DNA of 64,000 bases from Bicyclus anynana (GCF_947172395.1 NC_069083.1:11316501-11380500), one strand, 5' to 3'; numbered from the stretch's first letter, positions 1-12,081 are shown. Made by a program: numbers and translations. The notes: a model not told the origin generated them from the sequence alone.

Positions 1-884
1 CGGTCTACGGTCTAGCAAAGTGTCCTCTGGGAGCGATAAAAGAAACAGTCAGCCCGCATTTAAAATGAGCCGAGTGCGATTGAAAATACGTGGTTTTCAC
101 TTTACCTACCGCCTGTAGATATTAGGCGATTTGCAAATATCTGCTTATACTGTACTATGTGTAATGTATTTTACTAAACAGTATCAACACAGAGCGTTTT
201 GGACTATTTGTAACTTTTGACTTGGCTTGCTCAGTTAACGAATTTTCACATTCGTTTTTCGAATTTTCAAAGATGGGGAAACTTTCTTTGAAATAATCTA
301 ATTGGTCTTAAATGATTGGTTGCTAGACTTTTGACGAGTAGGTACAACTTTAAAGAAATAATTTCGAAATTTCTCTATTTAAATTAGGAGGATGCATGTT
401 ACTAAACTTTTTGGTGAAGCATAAATTTTCGAATAGTTGATTCAATATAAGTTGTGCGCGTTCTTCCAAATACTAGGCTACAATAACTTCATGTTCATTA
501 GAACACTAATATTGAAACTATACGCCGAAGTGAAATTGAGGAAATGGGCCGCTGTATCTTCGGATTCACACGCGACTGAGCCACCTTGCAGATTGTTACG
601 AAATGTGGCGTCACTAATGTACCTAATGTTGTATGAAAGGGGCCGACTTATCGACATCGCGACTTTTCATGTCCGCGATGAATTTCACTTCTGCGTTGTT
701 AGATGGTAGTTTTTGGGTAGAACGTATTCATTACACGCCGCGCGAACTTACGACAATGGCGGAGTTTACAGAAAAATGTTAACTCTAAACCCTTTGATTA
801 AAGTGCAATACATCTATCTGCTCGACTAGGAATTACTAATTGTTTGTGTCTTCCATTTCATGACAATGCATTGTAATGACCACG
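1..884. other. Non-coding, nothing assigned
   Basis: No reading frame here looks like a host exon or a transposon domain. A weak inverted similarity (GAAGTGAAATT near 528, its complement near 684) could be an eroded foldback element. Base composition is AT-rich like the rest of the window. Confidence 0.4.
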
Positions 885-1470
885 TAGGGCCACGGGCAGG
901 TTGTTCAGCGCAGGGCTAAACTTTTACTGGTCTGCTGCCCAATACTGGTCTGTGATATCTAAAATCATTATCATTATCATCATATCAGCGGATGGACTGA
1001 AAAAGGCTTATGTTTAGGCCTTTTGCTTCGACTTCCAAACATCACGATCCTGAACCGTTTGCATCCCGCGTATCCCTACGACTCGCTTGATGTCGTCAGT
1101 CTACCTGGTGAGGGGTTGACCAACACTGCGTTTTTAGTGCGGGGTCGCAATTCCAGCATCCTGGGACTCCAATGTCCATCGGCTCTTAAAACTACGTACC
1201 CCGCCTATTGCCACTTCACGACTCGTCGAGCTATATGGGTGACTTCGGTTCTTCTGCAAATCTCCTGATTTCTAATTCGATAGCCAGAGAAACACCGAGC
1301 GTAGCTCGTTCCACTGCCCGCTGTGTGACTCTGAACCTTCTTTCATTTAAAATAACCAATAGAAATGTATATACCACCATTTGTTGGTCACCAGAGCCTC
1401 GTTGGTTCTGCAGATTGCAGCAGGTGAGATTGCCAGTTGAGATTGGTACTAGCCTCTCCCTTACACGTCT
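885..1470 (-). mobile_element. RTE-type LINE fragment, 3' end, decayed
   Basis: Read on the minus strand, about 1080-1345 encodes pieces typical of the C-terminal part of lepidopteran RTE-type reverse transcriptases, such as RRTEVTHIARRVVKWQ and DGHWSPRMLELRPRT, split by frameshifts and an in-frame stop. The flanks (885-960 and 1370-1465) match the non-coding end of a second copy at 58770-59005, for example the stretch around GGCAGTTAG/GGTACTAG. It is a dead insertion with no intact frame. The 960-1020 part, with CATCAT runs, may be a simple-repeat insertion. Assignment to the RTE clade rests on recognised protein fragments, not on a search. Confidence 0.7.
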
Positions 1471-2097
1471 GTGAGTATATACATATTAATAATTATATTG
1501 TAAGTATAATTTATTTAAATAAACAACACGATAATACATGCGTACATTAATTGCTTTCATCTTTGGGTACGGGCGGCGCAATACATCAATCAGGCCGTTG
1601 TCGCGACGCGGACGGGAGGCTCGCAATCAAATAAAATTTAACTCGAAAGCGACCGGCGACGGCAGCGTCCGTAAGCTGTTTAATGCAGGTGCTTCCAACC
1701 GGTTTAATGTGCATCATGATTACTGTAACAATATCAAAGTGGTTTTTTTCGATAAAATTCCTTATTGATACTTTGGATTGTAATATCGGGAAAATAAACA
1801 TCCGGCCGTCAAGAACGACAATGGCTGGACGATATTTATTTCCTTCAAATTCTATTAGCAAGTGGACTGGAATAGGCAGTTAAAAGAAGCGGCTTAAAAT
1901 AGGAAAGCTTTTCACATATTTATAGCCAAACTTGGGTTTGAGGTTGACACACGATGATGATGTTGATCAAGGTTAACTAAGACTTCTCAGGTAGTGAGAT
2001 TCTTCGGAAAATACCACAGTAATGTCTACGATAACTCCGGGACCACTGGCGTGCTTAAGGTTTTTTACATAGGGTAGGCATTATAATGTTATTTTTT
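1471..2097. other. Non-coding, nothing assigned
   Basis: Overlapping small reading frames occur on both strands near 1540-1880, but none shows a recognisable domain, splice context or conserved motif. Confidence 0.4.
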
Positions 2098-2136
2098 TGT
2101 AATACCACGCATACCACTGCGCCACGGATGCCGTCA
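2098..2136 (-). mobile_element. SINE-B fragment (tRNA-like head only)
   Basis: Matches the inverted head of the SINE-B family (complement of GACGGC.TCCGTGGCGCAGTGG). The rest of the element is absent. Confidence 0.6.
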
Positions 2137-2199
2137 ATGTCTATCGTCTTGTACAGATTATAAATAATATTATAAACTTTCTCCTTCTTCCTTGTAATG

Positions 2200-2405
2200 A
2201 GTCCTCAAGGTAGGCAGCAGCGGCGTAGAGTTCATACAGGCCGATTTCCGCCGGGTTACCTTTTAAAAATCCGTACATACGAGATTCAGTATTGTAATGA
2301 ATGTACGGATGTATGAGAAACCGGAGTTAGTATCAAACAGTATGAATTTCCTTTGCGACGGCTTACTTTCGTCAAAATTCCATCCTTCGCCACTGGTAGG
2401 CAGTG
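2200..2405 (+). repeat. Dispersed repeat, copy 1 of 2 (local pair)
   Basis: Resembles 2625-2822 along its length: both contain CAGCGGCG.AGAG, CCGATT.CCGC.GGGTTAC, GAAACCGGAGTT, GACGGCTT and TTCGCCACTG in the same order. No coding capacity or terminal inverted repeat was found, so the class is unknown. Confidence 0.7.
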
Positions 2406-2624
2406 AATTTTTGCATCTATGAACTGAAGGCCACTAGGAGAGATGTGAAATGCGAGAAGAAAACCAAAGAACCGTTCGGCGGCCATGTTTCCAGGCTACA
2501 AGTTAAAATACTGCAGAGTTTTGGTCGGTATGAGAATTTTAACTTTCTCGTACAAGCTGTCACAAAAAATCCGAATACTACAACCTAATTAATTATCTTT
2601 ATTTATTCTCATACATTAAGATAA

Positions 2625-2822
2625 TTACCTAACAGCGGCGAAGAGGTAATGCAAGCCGATTCCCGCTGGGTTACGTTTAAAAATCCATGTATATTCATTG
2701 TACTGTATCTAGATAATATATGGGAAACCGGAGTTTGTATCAGGTATGTTTGTATGTAGGAGTTTCCTTTTGTTTGGGACGGCTTTCCTTCATCTAAATT
2801 CCATCTTTCGCCACTGTTACCT
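2625..2822 (+). repeat. Dispersed repeat, copy 2 of 2 (local pair)
   Basis: Second diverged copy of the repeat at 2200-2405, same orientation, about 220 bp downstream. Either a diverged tandem duplication or two nearby insertions. Confidence 0.7.
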
Positions 2823-5296
2823 AATTAAATTCTTAATTTTACCTTATTTAATTTAGATTTTCTGTGCATGCTAAGTTTTCATTAATAAAGCATAACCCTA
2901 AATGTAGCAGATTGTTCTAATCAGTGGTTCCGAGGCAACAGCTAATGAACGAACAATGTTCAGTTTTTATGAACGCCAATTAGAGTTTTTAAAAGAACCC
3001 TAAGATGCAAATTGAATTTAAAAATGAATTTTCAAATTCAAGTGCCGTAATAAAAATTCACATAATATGTTTATTGAGGAGGAATGACAATAAAACTGCA
3101 TCACAATTCTGATCACACGTTTCTTCAATATTCAAATACGGGACGACACCTGAGCCATCGCACCGCTCTCGAAAAATGCTTATTACGAGTATATTGCTTG
3201 CTCGTAAATGAAAACGTATTTTTATTTCCCATATAAATAATATACGTAATGACTACGCTATTTATAATTTACCTACCACGGTGCACGTTTCCAAGGTATA
3301 ACGTCCATTTAAGTTTTGTTACTTTTCTTTTTCTAACATTAACTCATTATTTTTTGATATATCCACTCATATATAGGCGAAAGTGAGTGTGTAACATATG
3401 TTTGTTACTCCTTAGCACCTTACTACTTACTTAAATTTAAAATTTAACTAGTTTATACCCTGGATTAATAAATGCTGTTTAATGTTTAAGGGATAAAAGT
3501 GTTTTTATCCCGGAAAAATTCATAGTACCCACAGTTCAGTGAAATTCTGTGAAATTTGTGTGAAATTTTCATTTCACACAAATGACGCTGTATCTGCTAG
3601 TGATTTATAAGTGCAAAAGCTAATTTCTAAAAGATAATTGCACGTTTTAGATAAAATACCATTCTAAATGCAATGCCACGCCGAATAAGACCAAAATGAT
3701 AACTTAATTGGTAGAGGAACTTTCAGTTGTAGGTACAGAAACAACCACGTCGTGCAAAATGTTGGAAATAATTACTAACTTCTTAGAAAATAAAACGTGT
3801 TTAAAAAGTTTGAAGCACGTACTTGATCTCCGTCGGATTGAATTACACTTATTTTGTGTAAAACTAATCAGACCGTTAACTCTTAACTAACTTCGAGACT
3901 GAGTAGGGTGCTGAAAGTCTTTCAATGCTGTATAAATAGCTAGAATATGATATGTTTGGGAGTACACTATTGCAGTAAGGTAAGGATACGTTATTATTTT
4001 ACTTTTAGCATTATGTAGTACGAGTAGGTACCAAATCAAGCAGAACAAAATAATAATGTATGGCTTAAAACAGAAGCTACTACGTCAAGTGACAGTGATT
4101 GTTCGTTTTTGCGATTAGTTTCCATGGTTTTTTTCAACGAAATAATTAGCCCAGTTATTATGCACATTTGGAAATGCAAATGAACTGAGAAAGCTGAGTA
4201 CTGAGCACGTCGGATATGACGTGGGGGAAGCCTAGAAAAGCTTATCTTCAAATTCTAGACCAAGGTTTTCTATGTGCTTTTTCCGTCATATTGAAAAAAG
4301 GGTCTATTTAGTTTTTTTTACCTTTTCTAGGCTATACACCGACCAGTTTTACTATGTCATTTATAAAATTTAGCTTTCTTTATTCACATGTATTTCTAAG
4401 ACGATTTTCACGACATATTGATTGTAGTAAACGTTAATACATCATCAATTTGGATTTATATACCTACCTAGTAAAAGTAGTAAGGCGTAGCAACGCTACT
4501 TAATAACATTTCTTTGAAAAAACTAATTTAGATGATCGTAAAAACGCAAAATAACTGCCACGTTTTATAAAATGACTAAGTAACGTAACGTAAGTAATTT
4601 CATTAAATACCATTATGAACCGAACCCAAAAATCACTGCCATGTAATATAATTCATGTTTTGATTCGTACACCAAGATTACCCTGTTACCGTTATCTATA
4701 ATAATTAACTTTATAGTAATAATAACTACACCAACTCCGCAATTTTAAAACCTCCAAAAGTCGGAGTCAGAGTTGCTGTAGTTAAATAAATAAAGACGAA
4801 TGAAAATAGATGCATTCTCTTCGAACTCGCGAGAATATAAATAGTTCTAAATTTCTTGAAAGTCACACGTGAAGATCGATAAGCGAATCGTGCACTTAAA
4901 GTAATGGTTTCCAAAACCGGAACAGAAATATTTTGCTCCATTTTTTGGCGGTTGGAGCGTTAAAAATTCATGTGACCAAGTGTCCGGGACGACTTCCGTA
5001 TGCCTTCCGACGCTAACCCCGGTGTTCGTGTTATTCTTGAACAGTCAATTTCAATTTGTTTCAAGCGCCATTGAAAAAAGACGACACACGCGAGCATGAC
5101 AATGTTTTCACGTTACAGAAAAAGACAAACGTAATTTTGACGGTGTGTATTTTAGACTTAAAATAAAAATTGTATTTTAAAATAGTACTTGGTCCCAGGG
5201 ACAAAATATTTATTCAGTATTCTGCTGAAACTTTTTGTATGTGATGTTCATGGCGAGTCGGACAAATTATGATCAATGTAGTTAACCCTATTTATA
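2823..5296. other. AT-rich non-coding stretch
   Basis: No exon, RNA gene or clear element except a weak Helitron-like match at 3355-3540 and a short palindrome (TTTGTGTGAAA.../...TTTCACACAAA) near 3556-3583. Confidence 0.4.
3355..3540 (+). mobile_element. Helitron-like element D, eroded fragment
   Basis: Carries scattered family-D landmarks in order: GTTTGTTACTC, CTGGATTAATA and TTATCCCGGAAAAATTCAT. The 3' hairpin end is not present. Very diverged. Confidence 0.35.
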
Positions 5297-5614
5297 TTCT
5301 TTACAAGTTAACCCTTGACTACAATATCACCTGATGGTAAGTGTTGATACAATCTAAGATGGAAACGGGCTAACTTGTTTAGAGAAGGATGAAAATCCAC
5401 ACTAATTTCAGTTTCTACACGACATCGTACCTAAACTCTAAATCGCTTGGCGGTACGTCTTTGTTGGTAGGGTGGTAACTAGCCACGGCCGAAGCCTTCC
5501 ACCAACCAGACCTGGATCAATTAAGAAAATCTCAATCGGACCAGCCGAGGTTCGAACCCAGGTCCTCCGTTTTGTAAATCCACCGCGTATACCACAACGC
5601 CACGGATGCCGTCA
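5297..5614 (-). mobile_element. SINE-B, near full length
   Basis: Minus-oriented tRNA-derived SINE. The tail (TTCTTTACAAGTTA...) is at the low-coordinate end and the tRNA-like head (complement of a box A GGCGTTGTGGTAT and box B GGGTTCGAACC) is at the high end. The same body recurs at 8914, 37403, 40404, 45395, 49596 and 62823. Internal pol III promoter boxes are visible but diverged. Confidence 0.85.
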
Positions 5615-5920
5615 AAAATATTTCTGAAAATCGTCCGACAAGGTTAGTACTATTTATTTTAAAAATCTTTTCCAAATATACACTAATGTATATGTGCGCT
5701 TGTATAAATACATTTAATCTGCAAATAAATACATTGATTGATTTATTGAAAAAAAAAACGACTGTTCAGATATCAGCCACGAGGTTGTAATTTTATTATT
5801 TTATAAAGAAACCAATAAATGGCCTTATTCTGTCACATACTTAATAGATTATTCTGATTATATTCTGTCATATAAGTTTTTTTTTAATTATACAAAATGT
5901 ATGATACCGATTCCGTTCTG

Positions 5921-6099
5921 AGGGCCTAGTGGCAGTTTGATACTGTTACTGTCACGTAACGTTAACGCGAATTTCTAAGGAATTGAAACAGCGCCATCTA
6001 GTGGCACTACTGCACAACTATTTAAATTCCATCTCAATTTGCGTTTACGTCAACCATCACGTAACAGTATGAAAATATTGAAAACTCCCACTAGGCACA
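5921..6099. mobile_element. Foldback MITE, family GGGCCTAGTGGCAG, copy 1
   Basis: About 180 bp whose two ends are imperfect inverted complements: GGGCCTAGTGGCAGTTTGA at the left, the complement of GTGCCTAGTGGGAGTTT at the right, with a shared inner motif AACGCGAATTTCTAAGGAATT. An oppositely oriented copy lies at 46513-46697. It has no coding capacity, so it would be a non-autonomous DNA transposon. Confidence 0.7.
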
Positions 6100-6584
6100 C
6101 TGATGCGTCACGACACGACACGTCAGACAAATATAAATCCGGCTTTAATTTCACAAGTTTAAGAGAAGCCTGAAAGACATATTTTCAGCCCTCAAAATGT
6201 CAGCTCAAGATCCCCATGTTATTGACAATTTGTTGTAGTTTTTAATCTCCTTCTTATTATGCATTCCGCACACGCCCACTCCTTGTAAGGCCCGGGGTTG
6301 CGTTCCACTCAACTCGGGAAGCTGAAAGCCAAGCAAAACTTTCCACGCAAAACTAAGTTTTAGATTTTTATTGCTTTCGGAGAACGTGAGACGCAATAAT
6401 ATTAAAAATTTATTGCGCATAATGTATGCTTAAAATAATAAGTTTGTTGGGAACTCGATAAACAAAAAGTATACAGAAATATGCTTTTAAATAATAAAGC
6501 TTTTTGTGAGAAAAACATCACATTAACATTCGGGCATTTCAAAGAACTAAATAAAGCCGAGTACTGTAATAATAGAGTGGATAA

Positions 6585-6780
6585 TCTATACTAATATTAT
6601 AAAAAGCTGAAGAGTTTGTTTGTTTGTTTGGTTGCACGCGCTAATCTCAGGAATTACTGGTCCGATTTGAAAAAGTCTTTCAGTGTTATATAGTCTATTT
6701 ATCGAGGAAGGCTATAGGCTATATATTATCCCCGTATTCTTACGGGAACGGGAACCACGCGGGTGAAACCACTCGGCGAC
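6585..6780 (+). mobile_element. Helitron-like element C
   Basis: Begins TCTATACTAATATTATAAAA with an A immediately 5', the expected Helitron context (insertion between A and T). The body TTTGTTTG...CTAATCTCAGGAA.TACTGGTCCGAT is shared with 26705-26861 and 48050-48219. The 3' part has the CCCGTA/TACGGG hairpin, but the terminal CTAG is lost. Confidence 0.65.
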
Positions 6781-6944
6781 TTTCTTCTATACCGAGTTCA
6801 AAAGGCTTTCGACCGCTTGTAATAAGATATTTGCTGGCCGCAATTCAACGCTTTAGTTTTGATAAGGATATAGAAGATGCATATTTAATTTTGTAATTTA
6901 AACTCGTACTTGTCGAAGTTTGCGAAATCATTTGTTTTGTAAAC

Positions 6945-7075
6945 AACTTGTGTGCTCAAGGCGCACGACTTCGTACTTTGACTTAAATGCAAATTCCACA
7001 AACTGACACGCCTTCAATCGATACGAAATCACGACGAGTACTGAGAAGAGGATCTTCGCTTTAGTAATAAATTAT
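6945..7075 (+). repeat. Dispersed repeat, copy related to 7855-8000
   Basis: Shares AATGCAAAT, AACTG.CACGCC, GATACGAA and the following purine-rich stretch with 7855-8000 in the same order. Unknown class, no coding capacity. Confidence 0.55.
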
Positions 7076-7354
7076 TCCTATTTAAAAAATTTACTATCGT
7101 GTGTAGTTACCATTAAAATTAAGTGCTCGTAAATATATTATGTGCACTTTCTGTAGAATACTAAACCTACGAATACCTATATACGACACGAATATATATG
7201 TTTATAATTTTTATGGTATATTAAAAACTGGTACATAATTTATAGTTTTACCAATACACAATACACACAGAATATGTACTTAATTATAATTATTAAATTA
7301 ATTAAAAAAATTATAAATATTCCTATTGATGATTAAAAATCGCCTAAAGAGAAT

Positions 7355-7530
7355 ACTATAAATAAGTAAAGTTTGTAAGTATGTGAGGTTGTAGGAGGTT
7401 ATCCTCTGGATCTACTTAACCCATTTTGAAAATTCTTTTACCAATAGAAACCGTGTTATTGTGATTGTCATATTTTATAATTTATTCCCGTATCCTTCCA
7501 GGAACGGTAACTACACACGTGAAAGTGCAA
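7355..7530 (+). mobile_element. Helitron-like element C, diverged
   Basis: Family-C landmarks in order: AGTAAAGTTTGT, GTTGTAGGAGGT.ATC.TCTGGATCTACT, ACCAATAGAAA, and TTCCCGTATCCTTCCAGGAACGG with an imperfect terminal hairpin. Ends are eroded. Confidence 0.6.
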
Positions 7531-7854
7531 GGTACTAACTACTACTAACTATGATAATTCAACAGCGAACTATATAACTACTGAGACATACGACCTAGCG
7601 ATTATTATTCTGACGGCACACCAAAAATAATTGTGTAAAATGTTCTGCATCTCTGACATTTAACCTGTCTTGAAATCAATCTCTGTTGAGACCTAAAATA
7701 GTCTATAAAATTTAACTTTTTCACTCCGCTACAGTGTACACAGCGCTGGTTTAAAATATACGCGAAGTAAATCATGCAACGTAAATCACAGCGGATCGTT
7801 TAACCAAAAACATCGGGGGCTAAAGGTCGTAGATGTTCACGATCATCATTCGTC

Positions 7855-8000
7855 TCGAGCACAATCTGTCTGCGAGAGACGTGAGTCTTTGTACTCTCTC
7901 GCTAAAAATGCAAATCACCGAACTGTCACGCCCTCAGACGATACGAAGTTACGCCAAGAGTTCAGGACGGGAGAGAATAATTTTTTACCATAGCAAAGTG
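7855..8000 (+). repeat. Dispersed repeat, second copy of 6945-7075
   Basis: Diverged partner of the repeat at 6945-7075. A 110-codon frame running through 7833-8165 is incidental. It has no recognisable domain and spans this repeat. Confidence 0.5.
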
Positions 8001-8609
8001 AACGGTGGCACGCCTTTGGAAGTCTTGTGTGCTTTATTAAATTATCTAGCAGATGCCTCGCGGTTTCACGCGGTTTCGTGCTGTTTGGAAGTCATACACA
8101 AGGCAGTCTCTATATCTTGCAGTAGACGTACGTTTACGTACGTAATGATAGTGATGAAGAAATAAATTCAAACCGCATTCGAGCAGCGTGGTGGGTCCAA
8201 GTTCCACATCCCCTCTCCTATCTCCTATAAGAAGCTCTGTAGCGTGCTGTTAAAATAGTTTGATAATTATGAAGGAATAAATCGAACTTTACCAAACATT
8301 CATTATTTTATTATTCCAGACTTAGTAATTATCAAAGCTATTAACACATTAGGAGTGCACGGTATCGTAAATCAAGAGTGCAAACAGTGTATTAATTACA
8401 AATGCAAACAGCGAGTGTGGTCCGCCGCAGTCTCTATCCAGCTAATGATTTGCAGTGCGGCCATACAAACCTGCGGACGGAAATATCCTAAACTAAGCTG
8501 GTATAAATAAGCTGCTGTAAACTACGAATAGAATTCAAAGACTATACCGTACTCAATACATAGAAACATACATTGCTGATTGTTCATAGTATAGACTAGA
8601 TAAAATTTG

Positions 8610-8830
8610 AATAAAAGTCGTAAAATAAAATCTTGAAAAATTTTTTTTATCGTAATTTGTCGTTAATCTTACTTCATATTTTACAATAGTTAAACAACTG
8701 ATCAATCAATTTTTTATTTGCAATCTCTCTGTATGCGTGAGAGAAATAGAAGCCAGACATAGTGGTACCGTAACGCGTTACGTAACGGAGTGGCTTACCA
8801 TAGAAAGTTATAAATTTGTTGTTGTTTGCT
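8610..8830 (-). repeat. Dispersed repeat G, copy 1
   Basis: The reverse complement aligns closely with 14190-14410: both have TATAACTTTCTATGGT, the palindromic GTAACGCGTTAC, CTATGTCTGGCTTCT, TCTCTCACGCATACAG and TTGTTTAACTATTGTAAAAT. Opposite orientations suggest independent insertions of one mobile sequence. Confidence 0.75.
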
Positions 8831-8913
8831 AAATGACTTGATTCTAGAAAATGAAAGCAACTGAAGACGTTGAATGGTTTTTCAATATTGTTATGCAATC
8901 AAAGTTTTTTTTT

Positions 8914-9230
8914 TTATTATTTACAAGTTAGCCCTTGACTACAATCTCACCTGATGGTAAGTGATGATGCAGTCTAAGACGGAAACGGGCTAACTTGTTA
9001 GGAGGAGGATGAAAAACCACACCCCTTTTCGGTTTCTACACGGCATCGTACCGGAACGCTAAAATCGCTTGGCGGTACGTCTTTGCCGGTAGGGTGGTAA
9101 CTAGCCACGGCCGAAGCCTCCCAGACCTGGACCAATTAAGAAAATCTCAATCTGCCCAGCCGGGGATCGAACCCAGGACCTCCGTTTTGTAAATCCTACG
9201 CGCATACCACTGCGTCACGGAGGCCGTCAA
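8914..9230 (-). mobile_element. SINE-B, full length
   Basis: Complete minus-oriented copy: poly-pyrimidine/ATT tail, body with CGTACCGGAACGCTAAA and GGCGGTACGTCTTTGCCGG, then an inverted tRNA-like head ending GGAGGCCGTCAA. Box B appears as the complement of GGGTTCGATCC. Confidence 0.9.
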
Positions 9231-9504
9231 TAGTAAATGAAATTTTATATTCAATCAAAGTAATTGCAATAGTTGCACCTACTATTATGTACTAAGTAAG
9301 TACTTATTTTGTGGTGATTGTTAATGTAAGTTAGATATATTTTGTGACAGACATTGTATTCACACTTGTGCACTAAAATTTTTTTTACGTGATTAAGTAA
9401 CAAGCACCGAATTACAAAAATAAACAAGTACACAGGTAAAGTTTCACATATTATTAGATTAAGTAAGCAATATTCATGATGCGTTAAAATATATAGGCTG
9501 TTAT

Positions 9505-9712
9505 TATTCGAGTAACTAGAAAACGCCCCGCGGTTTCACTCGCGTAGTTTCCGTTCCCGTGGGAATACGGGGATAAAATATAGCATAAGTTTATTAGAGA
9601 TAATGTAGGGTTCTAATGGTGAAAGAATTTTACAAATCAGTCCAGTAGTTCCATAGCCTATTCAATGCAAACAAACAATCTAATCTTTCCTCTTTATAAC
9701 ATTAGTACAAGA
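9505..9712 (-). mobile_element. Helitron-like element C
   Basis: Reverse complement of the family. The 3' end CTAG (9504-9507 region) is followed by T on the element strand, next to a hairpin around CCCGTATTCCCACGGGAACGG. The 5' side ends near ACTAATGTTATAAAGAGG. The body contains ACCATTAGAACCCTAC. Confidence 0.7.
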
Positions 9713-10352
9713 TAAGTGTTTATAAGACAGCGCCTTTAGATTATATAATTCTTAACGCATTTATTGCAAAGTCATGCTTACACAAAATAATTTAAAGCTA
9801 CTCCCCGAAAATACAGTTTTGAGATATAGTTTCGGCGAGAATTAGTACTACACTTAAGTGTTTACCCGGGTACGAGTCACCGCGGAAACAATACGACCGA
9901 CTAAAAGCGGTTTTAATTTCATTTCCATTACTGAGCCGTGCAAAGATACGGTTTTGCATGGAAGCTGGAATAAAAAAGAATACGTATACCGTAGTCGAAA
10001 CAATAATGTGCGATTGTAGTTGCTTATACAATAGGAGACGGCGTCGAATAATGCGGCCGGAGAGGAGGTTGGGGTAAAGTAAAATCGGTCCTTTCAAAAC
10101 ATTTTAGTGGAGGCTTTAAAAATAAAAGGATCACTCATAACAGAGCTTCCCGTTCTATTGTGTATTTGACCTGCAACGTGACTAATCCGTGGAACTTTGA
10201 ATACATGTTCATGATCTGCCGAATTTTTTGTTGTTTGTAGACTTGCAAAATACATTTTTTCTTCCACATTTATTAAAAGTAGATGCCTTCGATTTAAGTC
10301 TAACTGTTTCATCGGTATCCCACCTATATACTAACTGTAAGAATCACTAATG
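9713..10352. other. Non-coding, nothing assigned
   Basis: Two minus-strand frames (9798-10097, 10094-10312) are open but have no domain, splice pattern or familiar motif. I regard them as chance. Confidence 0.4.
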
Positions 10353-10662
10353 GCCGTGATAGCCCAGTGAATTTAACCTATGCCTCCGATTTCGGAGGGT
10401 GTGGGTTCAAATCCGGTTCGGGGCATGCACCTCTAACTTTTCAGTTGTGTGTATTTTAAGAAATTAAATATCACGTGTCTCTAACGGTGAAGGAAAAACA
10501 TCGTGAGGAAACCTGGATACCAGAGAATTTTCTTAATTCTCTGGTGTGTGAAGTCTGCCAATCCGCATTGGGCCAGCGTGGTGGGCTATTGGCCTAACCC
10601 CTCTCATTCTGAGAGGAGACTTTAGCTTAGCAGTGAGACGAGTATAGGTTGATAATGATGAA
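10353..10662 (+). mobile_element. SINE-A, full length
   Basis: tRNA-derived head GCCGTGATAGCCCAGTG (box A) and GTGGGTTCAAATCC (box B), then the family body: GGGGCATGCACCTC, CACGTGTCTC, AAAACATCGTGAGGAAACC, GTCTGCCAATCCGCATTGGG, CATTCTGAGAGGAGAC, and a GATAATGATGAAG tail. Same family at 22042, 25933, 28624, 31379 and 54422. Confidence 0.9.
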
Positions 10663-11214
10663 GAATTATTACAATGATTATGAGAAGATGAAAGTTGTAT
10701 AATGTACTAAGGTAGTTGAGGACACTGCGAAAATTATTAAAGTGTGTTGTATTCTTGCATGCTTTTAAACTCATTCGATCGTCTATAATAGAGCATAATA
10801 TTTATTATTTTATAAATATAGTACATATTGCATACTTTTATAGAATATTTACAAGAAATATTCCATGACTGTATCTGTGACTGTGTATGTATAGCCAATA
10901 TTTAAAAAAATGTGCTAATTTTATTTTGCGCTAATATAATATAAGTTAATATAATATAAACCTATACATATATTAAAATGAAGTTTATACTATGTTTATA
11001 TAACAAACAAATATGTTGTAAAAATTGTGAATCAAAACGATGGATTCAGTGAATCAATTATCAATATTAATATTGCAAAACGCATCAACAGTCGGCGACG
11101 CTTTGAAACGTATATAAATACTTCTGCGAACTAATTCGCAGTAATGTGACCGCTAGAGTACGGTCTATGCGGTCTATACCTACAGATAAGGTAAATATAT
11201 AAAATTATAGTATA
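10663..11214. other. AT-rich non-coding stretch
   Basis: Very AT-rich, with ATATAATATAA runs around 10930-10965. No element or exon recognised. Confidence 0.4.
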
Positions 11215-11252
11215 CTAGCGGACGCCCGCGACTTCGTCCGCGTAAATTTCGA
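11215..11252 (-). mobile_element. Helitron-like element D, 3' end
   Basis: Reverse complement reads ACGCGGACGAAGTCGCGGGC then GTCCGCTAG. GCGGACG and CGTCCGC form a stem just before the terminal CTAG, and T follows it. This hairpin-plus-CTRR structure is the Helitron 3' hallmark. It abuts the pyrimidine tract at 11262, a known association of lepidopteran Helitron ends with microsatellites. Confidence 0.6.
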
Positions 11253-11261
11253 TGTCAACTT

Positions 11262-11620
11262 TACTACTACCCCTACCCTACCCTACCCCTACCCTACCAC
11301 TACCCCAACCCTACCCTACCCAACCCCTACATCTACCCTACCCCTACCCTACCCTACTCTACCCCTACCCCCACACTACCCCTACCTTACCTACACCCTA
11401 CCCCCATCCTACCCCTACCATCCCCGTACCCTATCCCTTTCCTACCCCTACCCTACCACTTCCCTATCCTACCCGTACCTCTACCCTACCACTACCCTAC
11501 CTCTACTCCTACCCTACCACTACCCTAAACCGGGCCCGAAACCTACCCTACCCCTACACTACCCCTACGCTTCCCTACCCGTACCCTACCCTGTAACTTC
11601 TCTATCTTACTCCTACCCTT
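11262..11620 (+). repeat. CCCTAC-rich pyrimidine tract (minisatellite-like)
   Basis: About 360 bp of irregular CCCTACCCCTACCCTACC-type units with point changes. It translates as low-complexity YPTPTLPLPYP strings in every open frame, so the long open frame here is an artefact. Similar shorter tracts lie inside the duplicated unit at 12470-12620 and 13075-13225. It is not the insect telomere unit TTAGG. Confidence 0.85.
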
Positions 11621-11679
11621 AGCAAAATCGGTCCAGTCCTTCGAGAGTGGTGGTATGATCAAGAGGAATAGAGACTTCT

Positions 11680-11862
11680 ATGCTAATAATATAAAGAGGT
11701 AATGTTCATGTGGTTGTAGGAGGTAATCTCTGGATCTACTGGACCGATTTGGAAAATTATATTACCAATAGAAAGCTACGTTATTTGCGAGTGTCATAGG
11801 CTATGTTTGATCCCCATATTCACACGGGATCGGGAACTACGTAAATGAAAGCGCCGGGCGTC
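11680..11862 (+). mobile_element. Helitron-like element C
   Basis: Landmarks: GCTAATAATATAAAGAGGTAA, GGAGGTAATCTCTGGATCTACT, ACCAATAGAAAGCTACGTTATTTGC, GATCCCCATATTCACACGGGATCGGGAACTACG. Ends are imperfect. Confidence 0.65.
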
Positions 11863-12081
11863 ATATAGCGGAATTTCTGCATCTTTTAGAAATTTTGTAT
11901 TATCTCCGAAACTATTTAAGTAATTAACATACTGTAAAGGGCAAATCTTATCTCCATAATATCCTTGTGATTATTAAATTTTTTTTAATAAGGATTAAAG
12001 TTTAGTTGTATATATAATGACGTAAACCTAAGTATATAAAATTAATAATTTTTAAAACAAAAAAGGTACTATATCTGCTAA

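Noticed and set aside
11252..11596. A 114-codon frame of Pro/Tyr/Leu/Thr repeats (and similar frames at 12455-12700 and 13060-13299).
   Set aside because: Low-complexity translation of the CCCTAC-rich tract; the duplicate frames come from the 605-bp duplication.
11262..11620. Interstitial telomeric repeat.
   Set aside because: The insect telomere unit is TTAGG/CCTAA. This tract lacks it and is irregular CCCTAC-type.
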